Shown in pieces: positions 21,701 through 32,100 of a DNA stretch of 64,000 nt; position 1 is the first letter of the stretch; each line of letters opens with the position of its first letter. The DNA comes from Cylicocyclus nassatus (taxonomy: Eukaryota; Nematoda; Chromadorea; Rhabditida; Strongylidae). The DNA is taken from the NCBI GenBank assembly GCA_958299035.1, contig CATQJL010000316.1:38118025-38182024 (forward strand). The letters run 5' to 3'. The notes under the pieces are model-generated. The model worked only from the letters and a program-made list of their open reading frames with translations, had not been told where the DNA came from and made no database searches. Position numbers and translations under genes: made by a program.

Positions 21701-22901
21701 GGCCCTAGCAAGATTCCAATGTTCCCCCTCCCTCGCTTCAGACATCCACGATCTTTCTCGTTGTCGATGGTGGCTGCATCCACGAGTTACAAGTGTGATC
21801 GTATCTAGCTGATTTCTCAGCTGGTTTATCCCTTCCACGAACATCTGCCCATATCGCTGTAGATCTTCCGCGGAGGCGCTCTGCTTCGCGAAATATCCAC
21901 TCTGCTGTTCTTAGTGCCCGTAGGTATGTTCTCATAAAGTAACCGGCCCATCGTTGCTTTGCTTTCGCAAAGTATTGCGCCGGGTCACGATGACGGAACA
22001 TTCTTCTGGCTGTCTGTGCCGGTCATCTTCAGATGACTGCACTTAGACGTCCTGTGCGTGTGTCTGTAGAGCTATAGAGGCTGTAGATGATCAAAGCTTC
22101 AGTCTTTGATCGGTGTGGTCATAGAACACGTACACGCGACGCAGGGATCAGGCAGCGCGCGTTCCGAACCGCTCGAGTCAGTCTCACTCCAAATGAGATA
22201 GAGTGTAGGGGTCGCAAAATTTTCTACTTCCCTAGGTTATGTGGAAACGTGCAAGTAACTCATTAGTATTTGTAAGAAACCAAAATTTTCTAAAATTTTC
22301 CAAATCAACTAGCCTTGTAAAGAATTTGGCTTCGCTATCGCCATTTCTCCCCAAAATTTATTTCTTTTCAAAACTAGTGAACCAGTAATTACAGGTGTTA
22401 GATTGCATCTGCATCATTGCTCGGGACCGCACTACGGTTTCCCGCTTTCTGGTGTTTTTAGATTGGCGCTACGATTTTTTATATATTAAATCTCGAGATT
22501 ATGGGCTCGCAAAAATTTCGAGAAGCATGCCAGAAAATCTTTCCGAGTGCATGGCTAGTTCTACGCATCCTCATTTAGAAAAACTTCCCCCGCCCCGCGC
22601 TCGTCCCGAACGGAAATTCTGGAACCGCCACTTACTGTATATAAGTATAACAACATTTGGTTAGATTGAGTGGGCTATTTATCTCTTCATGCTATAGCTG
22701 AATACATTTGAAACCTGTTTCATTACCTGTCCAGCTAGGCTCGCAGATGCATGACCCATTTGTATCACAAATTCCATCATGGTGGCAAAGAAAGTCAAAC
22801 GGACATCGAAGTGGACCTTTCCCAGCGGAAGCAAGCTTGAGATTGAATAACAAGGTCAGGATAGGAAGCATCACCTGCAACACTGCTTTTGAAGGGTGCA
22901 T
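9756..22901 (-). CDS. LIN-12/Notch-type receptor, compact 788-residue form, 21 exons
   Basis: Exons (minus): 22727-22901, 20029-20141, 19742-19839, 17013-17097, 16898-16961, 15587-15646, 15408-15534, 14930-15197, 14759-14877, 13254-13470, 13041-13203, 12967-12990, 12828-12913, 12743-12776, 12414-12502, 11329-11412, 11087-11262, 10738-10807, 10584-10682, 10206-10305, 9756-9871. Every splice phase agrees and the sum is 2,367 nt. Residues: signal peptide about 1-28 (Met at 22871 is an alternative start after TTGCAG), about four EGF repeats 33-190, two LNR modules about 200-275, heterodimerisation domain to about 436, RKKR 437-440, TM 453-478, RVRKRRRR stop-transfer, RAM-like FWRIP 492-496, ankyrin repeats about 545-775. 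Known role of the family: DSL-ligand receptor, cleaved to release an intracellular CSL co-activator. LIN-12 and GLP-1 have ten or more EGFs, three LNRs and a PEST tail. Here EGFs are few, one LNR is absent and the stop follows about 18 residues after the last ankyrin helix. The acceptor of exon 16 (GTTGATAAG) is the weakest. Confidence 0.93.
12087..12363. repeat. hAT-like MITE in a Notch intron, 8-bp target duplication
   Basis: The terminal inverted repeats are CAGGGCTCGGCAC and GTGCCGAGCCCTG (13/13 complementary). The flanking direct repeat is AATTTATT at 12079-12086 and 12364-12371. At 277 bp and non-coding, it matches the hAT pattern (8-bp duplication, CAGGG ends). It lies in the intron before the 12414 exon edge's downstream neighbour, between the first and second ankyrin exons. 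Confidence 0.92.
13593..14293. repeat. mariner/Tc-type foldback MITE in a Notch intron
   Basis: TIRs of at least 40 bp begin GGTTGGCCCGAAAGTTCTTT on the left and mirror on the right, with TA on both sides (13591-13592, 14294-14295). The interior also folds back: a segment with CAACAAAAATCGGAGCAGTC and GAGCGTCTCTATG reappears inverted near 13980-14095. The roughly 700 bp can therefore form one long imperfect hairpin. No transposase frame is seen. The GGTTGG start recalls mariner TIRs (family knowledge). Confidence 0.88.
15960..16626. repeat. CAGGGTGTCCC MITE, copy 1, in a Notch intron
   Basis: Ends are CAGGGTGTCCCAAAAGAATG and its inverted partner ...TTTTTCGGGACACCCTG, flanked by TA (15958-15959, 16627-16628). 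Subterminal inverted blocks include AATAACTCCCTTGCTTTCA and CTTTCGCCGAGCTTGAGGC. The same family occurs at 40312-43822 (disrupted) and 44403-45081. TA duplication and long TIRs point to a Tc1/mariner-mobilised non-autonomous element. Confidence 0.9.
18340..18405 (-). other. Orphan EGF-like exon fragment inside the Notch gene
   Basis: After an acceptor-like CCTTTGCAG (minus strand) the sequence reads NGWTCTCPIGS, the C-terminal half of an EGF repeat. It lies between the exons at 19742-19839 and 17013-17097. Those two join each other perfectly in phase to make a complete EGF, and this piece needs a phase neither provides. No donor follows the fragment. It may be a decayed EGF exon or an alternative exon. 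Confidence 0.45.
19010..19310. repeat. Dispersed repeat with G/C tracts, family member 2
   Basis: Same motif order as 4626-5035: GTGGCGGTCCCAAGATTTC, a long G tract, GCATTCCGAAA, ACGGGCCCGTAA, AACAAGTCAC, CATGTAAGCAA and a terminal C tract. It is non-coding and lies inside the Notch intron downstream of the third exon. Confidence 0.65.
19432..19710. repeat. AAAGGCAGCGTCCA foldback MITE
   Basis: Left end AAAGGCAGCGTCCAGGCAG and right end GCTTGGACGCTGCCTTT are inverted. Internal arms GGGGATTTTACGTGGAAAGT and its mirror extend the hairpin to most of the 279 bp. Its ends resemble those of 38050-38384 (AAAGGCACCGT). It inserted in the Notch intron next to the third exon. Confidence 0.88.
20505..20983. 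repeat. Imperfect MITE with GGTGTCCCAT ends
   Basis: AAGGTGTCCCATAATTTTTT at the left and AATCATGGGACACCCTCAT at the right are inverted. No coding function is seen for the frames inside. It lies in the long first intron of the Notch gene. Confidence 0.55.
21738..22010 (-). mobile_element. RTE-type non-LTR retrotransposon, C-terminal reverse-transcriptase fragment
   Basis: The minus-strand frame contains RDPAQYFAKAKQRWAGYFMR, then TAEWIFREAERLRGR and WADVRG. This matches the conserved C-terminal region of nematode RTE retrotransposons (RDPA..IAKAK.RWAGH.MR ... EW.PRE..R..GR...RWADV). Only this tail is recognisable, with substitutions that spoil the motif, so it is a dead 5'-truncated copy. 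It sits in the first intron of the Notch gene, same strand. Confidence 0.75.
22540..22640. repeat. Inverted fragment of the G/C-tract dispersed repeat
   Basis: Contains TTTCCGAGTGCATGGC, GAAAAACTTCCCCCGCCCCGC and CCCGAACGGAAATTCTGGAACCGCCAC as separate blocks. These resemble the reverse of the left part of 19010-19310. It is short and degenerate. Confidence 0.45.
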
Positions 22902-23304
22902 CGACATAAGGTGTTCAGATCTAGGCGGAATGATCTGACTAGTAGGAGCTAAGTGGCCGCGAAGATGACTGCCGAATAAAAGAATCAAGGCTGATATTGG
23001 CTGCCGCTGTGGGTAAATGATCAACGTGATAACTGTACATTTTCAAGAGCCCTGGAACTTTGCCAGAAGCACCACTCTGGGACCTCAGGACAAGCAACTT
23101 CGTCGTCCCATTACTCTCTTCTGTTTGGAGAAGACGAGGTGCTGCGTGTAACGCAGTACTGCGTTGCCGGCAACGATCTGAAGCTACTAGTAAAGGCACG
23201 CGCCATAGTTGATCCACTTGTCCCACCGCTATCAGTCATTCACTGAACTTGACCGATAGCGAAGTTGATAATGCGGATCAAGTATCGTTTGTTTCCCAGC
23301 AAGA

Positions 23305-23658
23305 TTCCCATGGGTACCACGTCATCTCGCTGCCTTTCGCTCTTTTAAACGTGTTAACCTCGAGCAGTTCCGGTGAAATCTCAGGAGGAACGTGTCAAAA
23401 AGAGCGAAAGGCAGCATCGCACCACGTACGCACGCTGCACATGGGAACTTTTCTGGGGCAACAGGATAGACTATGGTGGATCATCATCAACTATGGCGTG
23501 TATGGCCTGATCACACGACCGTAGCGGGCATAGGCATTGCTCTTCAGAAGCGGCGCGGTTTTGGTAGCGAGGGGATCACTCTTTATCAATGTGGTTGGAT
23601 GGAGAAAAATCAGCTGTTTATCGACTTTGACCAGCCCGCATCCTTGTCCGCAAGCGGT
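23305..23658 (+). repeat. Duplicated segment, copy 1 (pair with 26026-26379)
   Basis: Nearly identical to 26026-26379, ending at the shared GCATCCTTGTCCGCAAGCGGT. The first 150 bp fold back (GCTGCCTTTCGCTCTTT against AAAGAGCGAAAGGCAGC). The right 190 bp keeps a 62-codon frame intact in both copies (starting MVDHHQLWRVW), but I see no gene signature. A diverged inverted piece lies at about 23150-23230. Confidence 0.85.
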
Positions 23659-24049
23659 GGCCGCTACAGTTGTGTGAAAGGACGATACCATGTAACACGC
23701 GACAATATGTTGGCCTAGAGCAGTCGAAACATACTGCCAACATGCTGTCACATGTTGCAACATGTTAGCCGGGTACGCCGCAGGTAAGAGACGTAGAGCA
23801 GGGGAGATCGGGTGGAGTGGGGGAACGGTCAAGAGTCACGGTCGGCGCGAATTTTTCGCGAAGCGATGCCGCAAGCGATGTCAGCAAAATAGAAGCCAGC
23901 CTCCTGGCGCAGTCTTACTTAGGGCACGAGCCATGTACCTGTCCCCCCCCCCCCACCCCCACCCCCCTAGACTGGCGCCGTGCCACTTTAGCACCGGGCA
24001 GTTTTATGGGGTACAAAATTTAGACGCGACGTGCGCGGCGAAGCGGCGC

Positions 24050-24740
24050 GACGCGCGGCGTGACTCCTGACATGGACTCCGACTTTCGTTGCGTACCAGC
24101 GGCGTTCGACTGTCCTCTGAGCGCAGCACGCAAACGCCGCTGGTAGGACAGTCGCACGCCGCTGGTACGCTGTGGAACTCCGCTGGCAGGAGAATGGTAC
24201 GCCGCTGGTACGCCAAGAGGGTACGCCTTCGGACCGCATGTTCACCCGATTTTTGATTACGTACTAATTGCAGCATTAGTTGGTTTGAAAATTGCTATAT
24301 CGTCATATTTTATGAAGCCGAAATCAGCGCAAAATTTCCTGCTATTTCGATCGATGGACTTCATTGAATCGAAACCGGGGGATTGTGGGCCACCCCTACA
24401 ACACCCAGCTGGGGTGTTATCAGGTCACTCAATAAGAACAACAACTCAATCTTATTCCTTTGTCAAGTGCCGAGAAGTGTTAGCTAACCACTAAAATTCT
24501 GAGGCGGCCCAACCACTGCGTCGTATCCCATGCGGGTACGGCTTACGCTTACAGCGTGGGGTAATGTGATGGGACGCCGCTCGCTTGCTTGGGTTGATGG
24601 AACGCCGCTCGCCAAAAGACGGTACGCCGCTGGTAGGGCGCATTAAGAAACGCCGTTGGTACGTTAATCGCACTCCGCTGGTACGCAAAGCCATTTAGGT
24701 ACGCCGCTGGTACGCAACGAAAGTCTGAGGAGCCATACTC
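24050..24740. repeat. Foldback element built of GGTACGCCGCTGGTACGC words
   Basis: The left end (about 24063-24110, ACTCCGACTTTCGTTGCGTA) is the inverse of the right end (about 24700-24735, TACGCAACGAAAGTCTGAGG). Between them GTACGCCGCTGGTACG-like words recur many times at 24085-24225 and 24570-24715, in both orientations. It is GC-rich against an AT-rich background. Confidence 0.75.
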
Positions 24741-24799
24741 GGTTGGAACAGTGTATAAAATCCTTTTTTGGAGCGTAGACTATGTTTGTTTTTTTGGTA

Positions 24800-25600
24800 C
24801 TATTCCAGTATACCGACCCCAAAAATTAAAATCTCGGATTTCGCTCAAACTCGGTATAGGGGGTTATTTGATCCGCTGACGCCGAATATATCGATCCCGT
24901 GCGATGGCGCCATTTCCCGGGGGTTACGGAGGGTATACGGTAGGAGGTCAAAATCACAAAATTCTCTGACTTAGTGCAGGGGGTTATTTGGCGCTGAACA
25001 CGAATATGATATCCCTTCGTTACGGTAACACCTCATTCCGGGGTTACGGTGGGGTATACTGCAGGAGGGTCAAATTCACTGCTTTCCACGCCCACCGCCG
25101 CGCGCGATACATCCTGCGGCGGCTTTCGCCTAAGCGAAGCAGGGGAGGAAATTTCTGTGACTGAGATTTCAAGCCCTGAATCTTGATTTAGCGATGGTAT
25201 CGGTAATGTATACCCAACGTAACGTCGGAATGAGGCACTATCGTAACTAATAGACATCATAATCGTGATCAGCATGTCAAATAACCCCCTTACACGAAGT
25301 TTCAGCGAATATCGTGATTTTGACCCCTTACCGTATACCCACCATAACCCCGGAATGAGGAGCTAACGTAACGAATGAATATGAAACTCGCGTTCAGCAT
25401 GTCGGATAACCCCCTCTTACCGAGTTTCAGAGAATTTTGTGATTTTGACCCCTACCGTTTACCCACCGTAACCCCCGGAAAATGGCGCTATCGCACGGAA
25501 TCGATATGATATTTGGCATCAGCGGATCAAATAACCCCCTTATACCGAGTTTGAGCGAAATCCGAGATTTTTGATTTTTGGGGTTGGTATACTGGAATAG
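24800..25600. repeat. 801-bp foldback element
   Basis: Left end CTATTCCAGTATACC and right end GGTATACTGGAATAG are exact inverses. Arms of several hundred bases match, including CTCAAACTCGGTATAGGGGG against CCCCCTTATACCGAGTTTGAG and GGCGCCATTTCCCGGGGGTTACGG against its mirror. AGGGGGTTATTTG-type words recur within the arms. No coding capacity. Confidence 0.88.
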
Positions 25601-26025
25601 CGCCGTTTTTTTTTGAAGTAGAAAAGGCGAAATACTCATTTTACATTCTGAGGCCGTATTTTTTAACACACTCACGACAGCCCATTTCATCAATGTCTGC
25701 CGTTTCGGATACAGTACCCCTGGGTGCCAATTCGTGTTTTTATTTTGTCACTGAGGGATCTTATGTTCCGAAAAGTGAAGACTAGTGCAAGACGGTTGCA
25801 GAAGCAGTATTAGTTGAGCGAGCGCGAACTCGGCGCGCGCATTATCTTCACTGTTGCAAACCCTGCCCCTCATGCCCTCCGCGGCTAATAAAGCCGCGTT
25901 CGCGCTCGAAGGTATTGCGCCTTCGTCATGCAGTAGCCTATAAGCCTTGCTCTAGCTATCTAGATGTCTCCCAACATATGTCGAAATCCCATTTAGGAAG
26001 TATCGTCTGCGCCCCAGAGAGGTTC

Positions 26026-26379
26026 CCATAGGTAACACGTCATCTCGCTGCCTTTTGCACTTTTGAACATGTTAACCTCGGGCACTTCCATTGAAATCTC
26101 AGGAGAAACGTGTCAAAAAGAGCGAAAGGCAGCGTCGCACCACGTACGCACGCTGGTTCACATGGGAACCTCTCTGGGGCAACAGGATAGACTATGGTGG
26201 ATCATCATCAACTATGGCGTGTATGGCCTGATCACACGACCGTAGCGGGCATAGGCATTGCTCTTCAGAAGCGGCGCGGTTTTGGTAGCGAGGGGATCAC
26301 TCTTTATCAATGTGGTTGGATGGAGAAAAATCAGCTGTTTATCGACTTTGACCAGCCCGCATCCTTGTCCGCAAGCGGT
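26026..26379 (+). repeat. Duplicated segment, copy 2 (pair with 23305-23658)
   Basis: Same content as copy 1. Here the foldback part is better delimited: AGAGAGGTTCCCATAGGTAA at the left and CACATGGGAACCTCTCTGG at the right are inverted, suggesting a MITE inserted in a longer unit. The 190-bp right part is close to identical to copy 1. Confidence 0.85.
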
Positions 26380-26527
26380 TGCGATCCAACGAAGAAGCTG
26401 ACACAACTGACGATAGATAAGATGAGCAGGTGGAATGCTGCGCGACTACTTTTACATAACTCATGACGCCTGCACACTGCACATAACTTTCCAACAGCCC
26501 CCCCCCCATCGAATCTTTATTACAGTA

Positions 26528-26728
26528 TCACAATGACTTGATCCTTTCTTCGACTTGCTCCCGCTCTGCATCCAGCTTTTTCCTGACAGTTGCGTATGAA
26601 CGGCGCATAGCCCAACTCAGACACTTGGTGCGTGCTTGCGCCACCACCATGTATCTCCTGCGCGCTGCACGTTCCAACTGTCTGAGAAGGCTCTGAGCAA
26701 GAGAGAGGCGTTTACGAATTGCGTTCAT
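26528..26728 (-). CDS. Short basic coiled-coil-like open frame, unrecognised
   Basis: 66 codons, rich in R, K, E, A and L, ending LDAEREQVEERIKSL. An upstream TATATAAA (minus strand, about 27000) and a purine-rich leader precede it. It resembles the N-terminal helical part of a retroelement gag in character only. I cannot identify it. It could be a retroelement remnant or a chance frame. Confidence 0.2.
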   Translation of the reverse strand: MNAIRKRLSLAQSLLRQLERAARRRYMVVAQARTKCLSWAMRRSYATVRKKLDAEREQVEERIKSL

Positions 26729-26885
26729 CCGCTAGTTTCATGCGGTTCATGCGCAACATTGTCAGAACTACCTATAATGTCCTTCTTCTAATCGGCTTCT
26801 TCTTTCATCCATTCTTCTCTTCTTCTCCTCTTCGTCCTCCATCTGCATTCGTCTCCAACTTCTTCATCCATCCGTACCGGTTGAT

Positions 26886-26945
26886 TCTGCCATCCTTGCC
26901 TCTGCCATCCTTGCCTCTGCCATCCTTGCCTCTGCCATCCTTGAG
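26886..26945 (+). repeat. Four-copy 15-bp minisatellite
   Basis: TCTGCCATCCTTGCC is repeated at 26886, 26901, 26916 and 26931, the last copy ending GAG instead of GCC. It is in frame on both strands (GKDGR on minus) but not in a gene I recognise. Confidence 0.95.
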
Positions 26946-27072
26946 TGCTCCGGCGTGTGTTCGTTGCAGAATAGGAATCACCAGCAGAAGCATGGCTTTA
27001 TATAGGGTATTGTTTTCGTGCAAATATTTTTCATTCCAATATCAGAAGATCTGTACACGAGTAACTTTTTAA

Positions 27073-28215
27073 GGATGATGTAGGAAATCGGTTAGTCATA
27101 TCACTTCCCACCCTGTGCTGCACTTAGGTACATATGTCTAACGGATTCATGATCAGTTATCTTCTTTCTTTCTTTCGATATCACTCTCTATCAATAATCT
27201 TTTCTGTAGTTGAAGATTACTCTAATACAGTAACGATGATATCGCCAAATGCAAACTACATTCGGAATCTCCATGAAAAATCACCCCAGGTACATAAGAA
27301 ACTAGAGCAAAAAACGAAACCTTTTCGAGAAAACTTTACTTTTCTAGTGCGAAACGATAGAAGAAATTGTTACTTTTATCTTAAGAGAATAGCCGAGAAA
27401 AATTAAGCCAGAAATATGGTGCTCCGAACAAGATTGGCGCTCTAATGCGAATCTTGTTTGGAGCACATTAACTTTCGGCCTTTGGAAGTTTGGCCAAATA
27501 CTGTACTTCCCCATTTAGTACCTTTGAAAACTTGCAATGCTTAGAAATACGGATCACTGGTGGGTCATATTGTCGTGAATATGTTAACTGACAAATTCTT
27601 ATGTGGTTTTGATCTTGAAAGACGGTGATACTTCTTTGTACGAGTGTTTCACGCTCTTGTGGGGCGCAGTCGTATCCGTCGTTACGATTTTATAAATGAC
27701 GTATACCTCCCTGTATCTTATGTGCTCTCTTGCGGTTCTCGTTATCTGATGTTTTTGTATGACGTTACGACTCTCCTTATATTATCAGTGAACCAGTAAT
27801 TTCAAAGGTGCTAGTGGCGCGCTCGCTGGGGACCGCCCTTGGTTTCCTGCTATTGAAAGATTTTTGAATTGAGCTAACGATTCTTTATATATTAGATGGA
27901 ATTAGATAAAGTAGATAGATTCCCTGCTCTGAACGAAACTCTTCAACAATCTATCTATATATTACCCAACCAGATCATAGTCTGTAGTCGAAAACTGCAG
28001 AATACCAATGACCTGCTCCAAGCGCGAGCATCGCTTTGATTTTCGCGCTCCGATCTCGATTCTCTCAAAGGCTTTGCGGTCATTGATGCAATGTCTTTTT
28101 TAACTTTACTGCTGTGAAAAACATCTAGCGAATTTCGTCATCATACATACTTGCTACCTGCCCATTCTGCTCGATAAGTAATTTACAATCCTACCCAATT
28201 GAAGTCTTCTATTTT
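27073..28215. other. Upstream region of the roadblock gene; one hairpin
   Basis: No gene recognised. 27419-27435 and 27450-27466 form a hairpin (GTGCTCCGAACAAGATT with AATCTTGTTTGGAGCAC, one mismatch). The promoter of the dynein light chain/ATAD3 pair should lie here, but I see no motif I can assign. Confidence 0.5.
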
Positions 28216-28220
28216 AGGAA

Positions 28221-28657
28221 ATGTCTGATGTGGAAGAGACTATCAAACGTATACAATCGCAAAAAGGTGTGATTGGCGTCATAGTGATGGATAACTCTGG
28301 TAAGTTCGATCATGGCGCTTTTGGCCTTTTGGATTGTTCAATCAATTGCCTGCTTTTTTTGGATTTTATATAGTCTACCTCACATCCAAGAACTCGAGTT
28401 TCGACTGTGTTTGATCTTTTTTTTTCAAGTTTATTCCAATCTTAGGTCGAGCTATCCGCTCCACGCTTGACGATGAGTCTACAGCAAGGCACTCTGCTCT
28501 ACTTCAACAGCTTTGCGAGAAGTCAAAGAGTGTAATTCGAGAACTGGATGGATCAAACGATTTGACATTCCTTCGTCTTCGTACAAAAAAGAATGAGATA
28601 ATGATTGCACCCGATAAGGACTATCTTTTGGCTGTGATTGAAAACCTGTCCTCTTAA
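28221..28657 (+). CDS. Dynein light chain, roadblock/LC7 family
   Basis: Two exons, 28221-28299 and 28446-28657, 96 residues, the normal roadblock length. The start ATG follows ATTTTAG|GAA, a likely spliced-leader acceptor. The protein opens with EETIKRIQSQKGVIGVIVMD and has LRLRTKKNEIMIAPDKDYLL in the second half, both hallmarks of the LC7 fold. The protein is a homodimeric accessory chain on the dynein intermediate chain, acting in cytoplasmic cargo transport. The C. elegans member is dyrb-1; orthology is inferred from family and length. The ATAD3 gene starts 468 bp downstream on the same strand. Confidence 0.95.
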
Positions 28658-29125
28658 GTGATAAAGCATCATCATCACAATGGGGTGTCTCCTTTTTAAT
28701 TAGTCCAAGACGGGGATTTAGAAATTCTGAGTTTCTGACTGATTTTTACAGTGATTGTAACTTCGAGGAAAAATCCGCAGACATGTTCCTCTCTCAAAAT
28801 CCAGTTTGATCGTCAAGTGTACTTAGTTAGAGGCTTTCACTGTGATTACTCGATTTTCACAAATCCGAAATTAAGGTAAGAGAATCATACTGATGTTACA
28901 CTTCCAAGCTGCTGTCCTACTTTTTTGGTTTATTCGGTGTGACTTTATGTACATGTAATAATAATAATAATAATACATTATCAAATTGTGATAAATTGTA
29001 CATAAATGGATTCTTCCTCGCATGCTTATTTTCATATGTATTAAATACAATAATATATCTATCTTGGTATGGTATTGTTCCACCTCTCCTAATGCTGAGG
29101 TCTGTTATGGAATGTTTTGTTTGAG

Positions 29126-32100
29126 ATGTCATGGCTGTTTGGCATCAAACCTGCGGCACCACCAGAGATACCATCGGATTTCAATCCTCCGCAAGGCGGC
29201 GGTGGTACAGAACCAAAAAAAGGTGATCAAGGTATGGCCATGCAAGTTTGTTTTTCAGTTTTTAAATCGCATATGAGTTTTTTTGCAAATATTTCTCGTA
29301 TTCAGCTCAACAGCAATCTTCGAGGATGGCTTATTCTTTTGATTCAACGGCTTTGGAAAGAGCTGCCAAGGCTGCAAGAGAACTCGAGAGGTTTCCAAAT
29401 GCAAAGGAGGCTTTGGAACTGAGTCGGTTGCAAGAGGTTACTCGACAGAAGGAAGTCGAACAGCAGACTAAGGTGATTTCAATGCTCTATACAGCTCTCA
29501 CACTGAACTTTCTAGTAACAGCTATACAAAAATTTCAGCAACTAGAGGCACAAATACAAGCCATGAAGTCCGACCAGATGCGAGTAGCTGAAGAAGAGCG
29601 TAGGAAGACATTGAATGAGGAGACTAAGCATGCAAGAGCTGTGAGTTTCACACTTTCCCATACATTATAGATCATCGAACCTATGCGGTTTTCTCAGAAA
29701 GAGACACTCTGTATCAAATGCAGAATTATTGTTCTCTGAACAGCTTTGGTCGTTCTTTCTTACCCATTGCATGTCATAGAGATCCGATTATCAAGACCAA
29801 TTAGCTCGGAAGCGAGCTGAAGATGAACTAGCTATGAAAGCCAGAATGCAGGAGGACAGCCTCAGGAAACAGGAAGAGAGTGTGAAGAAGCAGGAGGCCC
29901 TTAGAAAAGGTAGCATACCATCCTTTGTACTATTTATCATTTTTCGTATCGTGTTTTTGTAGATTAGCACTCTTGATGGTAACTTTTCTCACATTTCGTG
30001 TTCCACTGTATTTCCTTTCTTGCTTCTTCGCACTTATTTACAGCAGTGCACAGCTTGCTTTTGTCAACGATAGAGACTTTCACCTCATGTTTTTGTCAAA
30101 TGTCCCCCTTACACTCCACTTACAGCAACTATCGAACATGAGCTTGCTCTAAAACATAAATATGAGTTGGAAAAAATTGAAGCTGAAACCAGAGCACGTG
30201 CCAAGGCTGCGAGAGAGAATCGGTCCGTTTGTTTCACCTTATTCGTCGTTGCTTCCAGCAGTTTTCATCCCTATGTTTTTAGTGACGTCAACTTGGAGCA
30301 GATGAAGTTGCATGAGGAAGAAAATAGGAAGACTGTAATCGAAAAGATCAAGTGAGTTACTTGTTATGTGAGATGAAGTTCTCGCTATTCTGAACGTGGA
30401 ACTTTATCCACTTTATATTCACATCCACCTTTGCGAAAGCTCTGATTCAGAACGAGTGGTGCCGTAATTGGTGCGGGACTTCAAGAGTTTCTCTCGGATA
30501 AGACCAAAATCACAGCTGCGGTTCGTGACTAGTCTGATAAGTTCTGTGAAGTTTTCTTTTTTTCAACATGAACATTCAGGTGGGAGGCCTGACCGCGCTG
30601 GCGGTTGGATGGTATGTAGCCAAGCGTGGAACAGGTTGATTAATTCGCGATCGTCTGTGTCCTTTTCGAGAATTTGGAGTTTTCCAGGTGTTGTTGCACG
30701 ATACGCTGAAGCACGTCTGGGTAAGCCAAGTCTTGTACGGGAAACATCGCGAGTGACACCTCTGGAGTCCCTAAAACATCCTATCAAAACAGCGAAGATG
30801 GTGTTTAGGACAAAACATGATCCTCTCAAAGGGGTTGTATTGTCGGTAAGTCAATGTATTAATAGACTTTTGCTCAGCCAAGGTCTCTTCTTATTTCAGC
30901 CAAATCTGGAAAGGCAACTAAGGGATATCGCCATCACCACAGCCAATACTAGAAGGAATAAGGTATATTTCATTGCATTGGTTCGCAATGTAGTTCAAAT
31001 ATCTGAATATTAGATTCTTAGGGCTTATTCCGAAATGTGCTGTTCTACGGCCCACCAGGAACGGGTAAAACACTTTTCGCCAAAAGTTTGGCTCAGCATA
31101 GTGGTTTGGACTATGCCATATTGACTGGTGGTGATATTGCACCAATGGGTCGTGAGGGAGTATCAGCCATTCATAAAGTCTTTGATTGGGCGCAGAGTAG
31201 TCGCAAGGGGTAGGTTTTTCTGTTGTACCTTATGATTTCTATTCTTGAAATTCATCTACAGGTTGATAGTATTTATCGATGAGGCGGATGCCTTCCTTCA
31301 GAAGCGATCAAAGGTGAGTAGTCAAATGGTTCTCATGCTGTGTTTTTGTAAATCATTGACTTTCACTCGATTCTCGATTTTTTTTTTGACATTTTCTACT
31401 GATCTCAGGAAGCCATGTCTGAAGATACTCGTGCTGCTTTGAACGCCTTTCTCTTCCGCACTGGAGAACAGTCGAGACGTTTCATGCTTGTTGTGGCCTC
31501 CAATCAACCCGAGCAATTCGACTGGGCTGTTAATGATAGGTAGATCATGAGAAATTGCTATTGGCACCGCTATCTGAAAAGAACAAGTTGTTTCAGATTG
31601 GATCAACTTGTTGAATTCGATCTCCCCGGTAGACCAGAGCGTGAGCGTATACTACTGCAGTACTTCGAAGAACATATTGCTAAACCAGCTACGAGTGGTA
31701 TGTTTTCTGTAATTTTACAAAATTCCAGATTTAGTTGTCGATAACTCTGAGATCTCCTCAATCTTTGACATCCTGGATTCATTCTTATTACAAAGCTCAA
31801 CTTACAATTAGCTTAGTGGTTTTCCAATTAAGAAGTGGTAGCGCATGATTGGAACATTGGGGGCAAAAAGTGTAACTCTTGTGATTGTGAGTATGATTTG
31901 TATTCAGGTGCACGAGGGCAGCGTTTGAAGTTGGCTGACTTCGATTGGGTGGAGAAGTGCGCCAAGGTCGCTGATATGACAGAAGGTATGAGTGGAAGAG
32001 AACTGAGCAAGCTTGTGATAGGATGGCAGGTCTGTTATGTTTCTTCTTTTTCCAACATATTTTTGTCTGCAAACACATGGCCCGCCATGAACATTCTGCT

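Noticed and set aside
30468..31013. 181-codon plus-strand open frame
   Set aside because: It runs through ATAD3 introns and out-of-frame exon parts; the spliced ATAD3 model explains the region.
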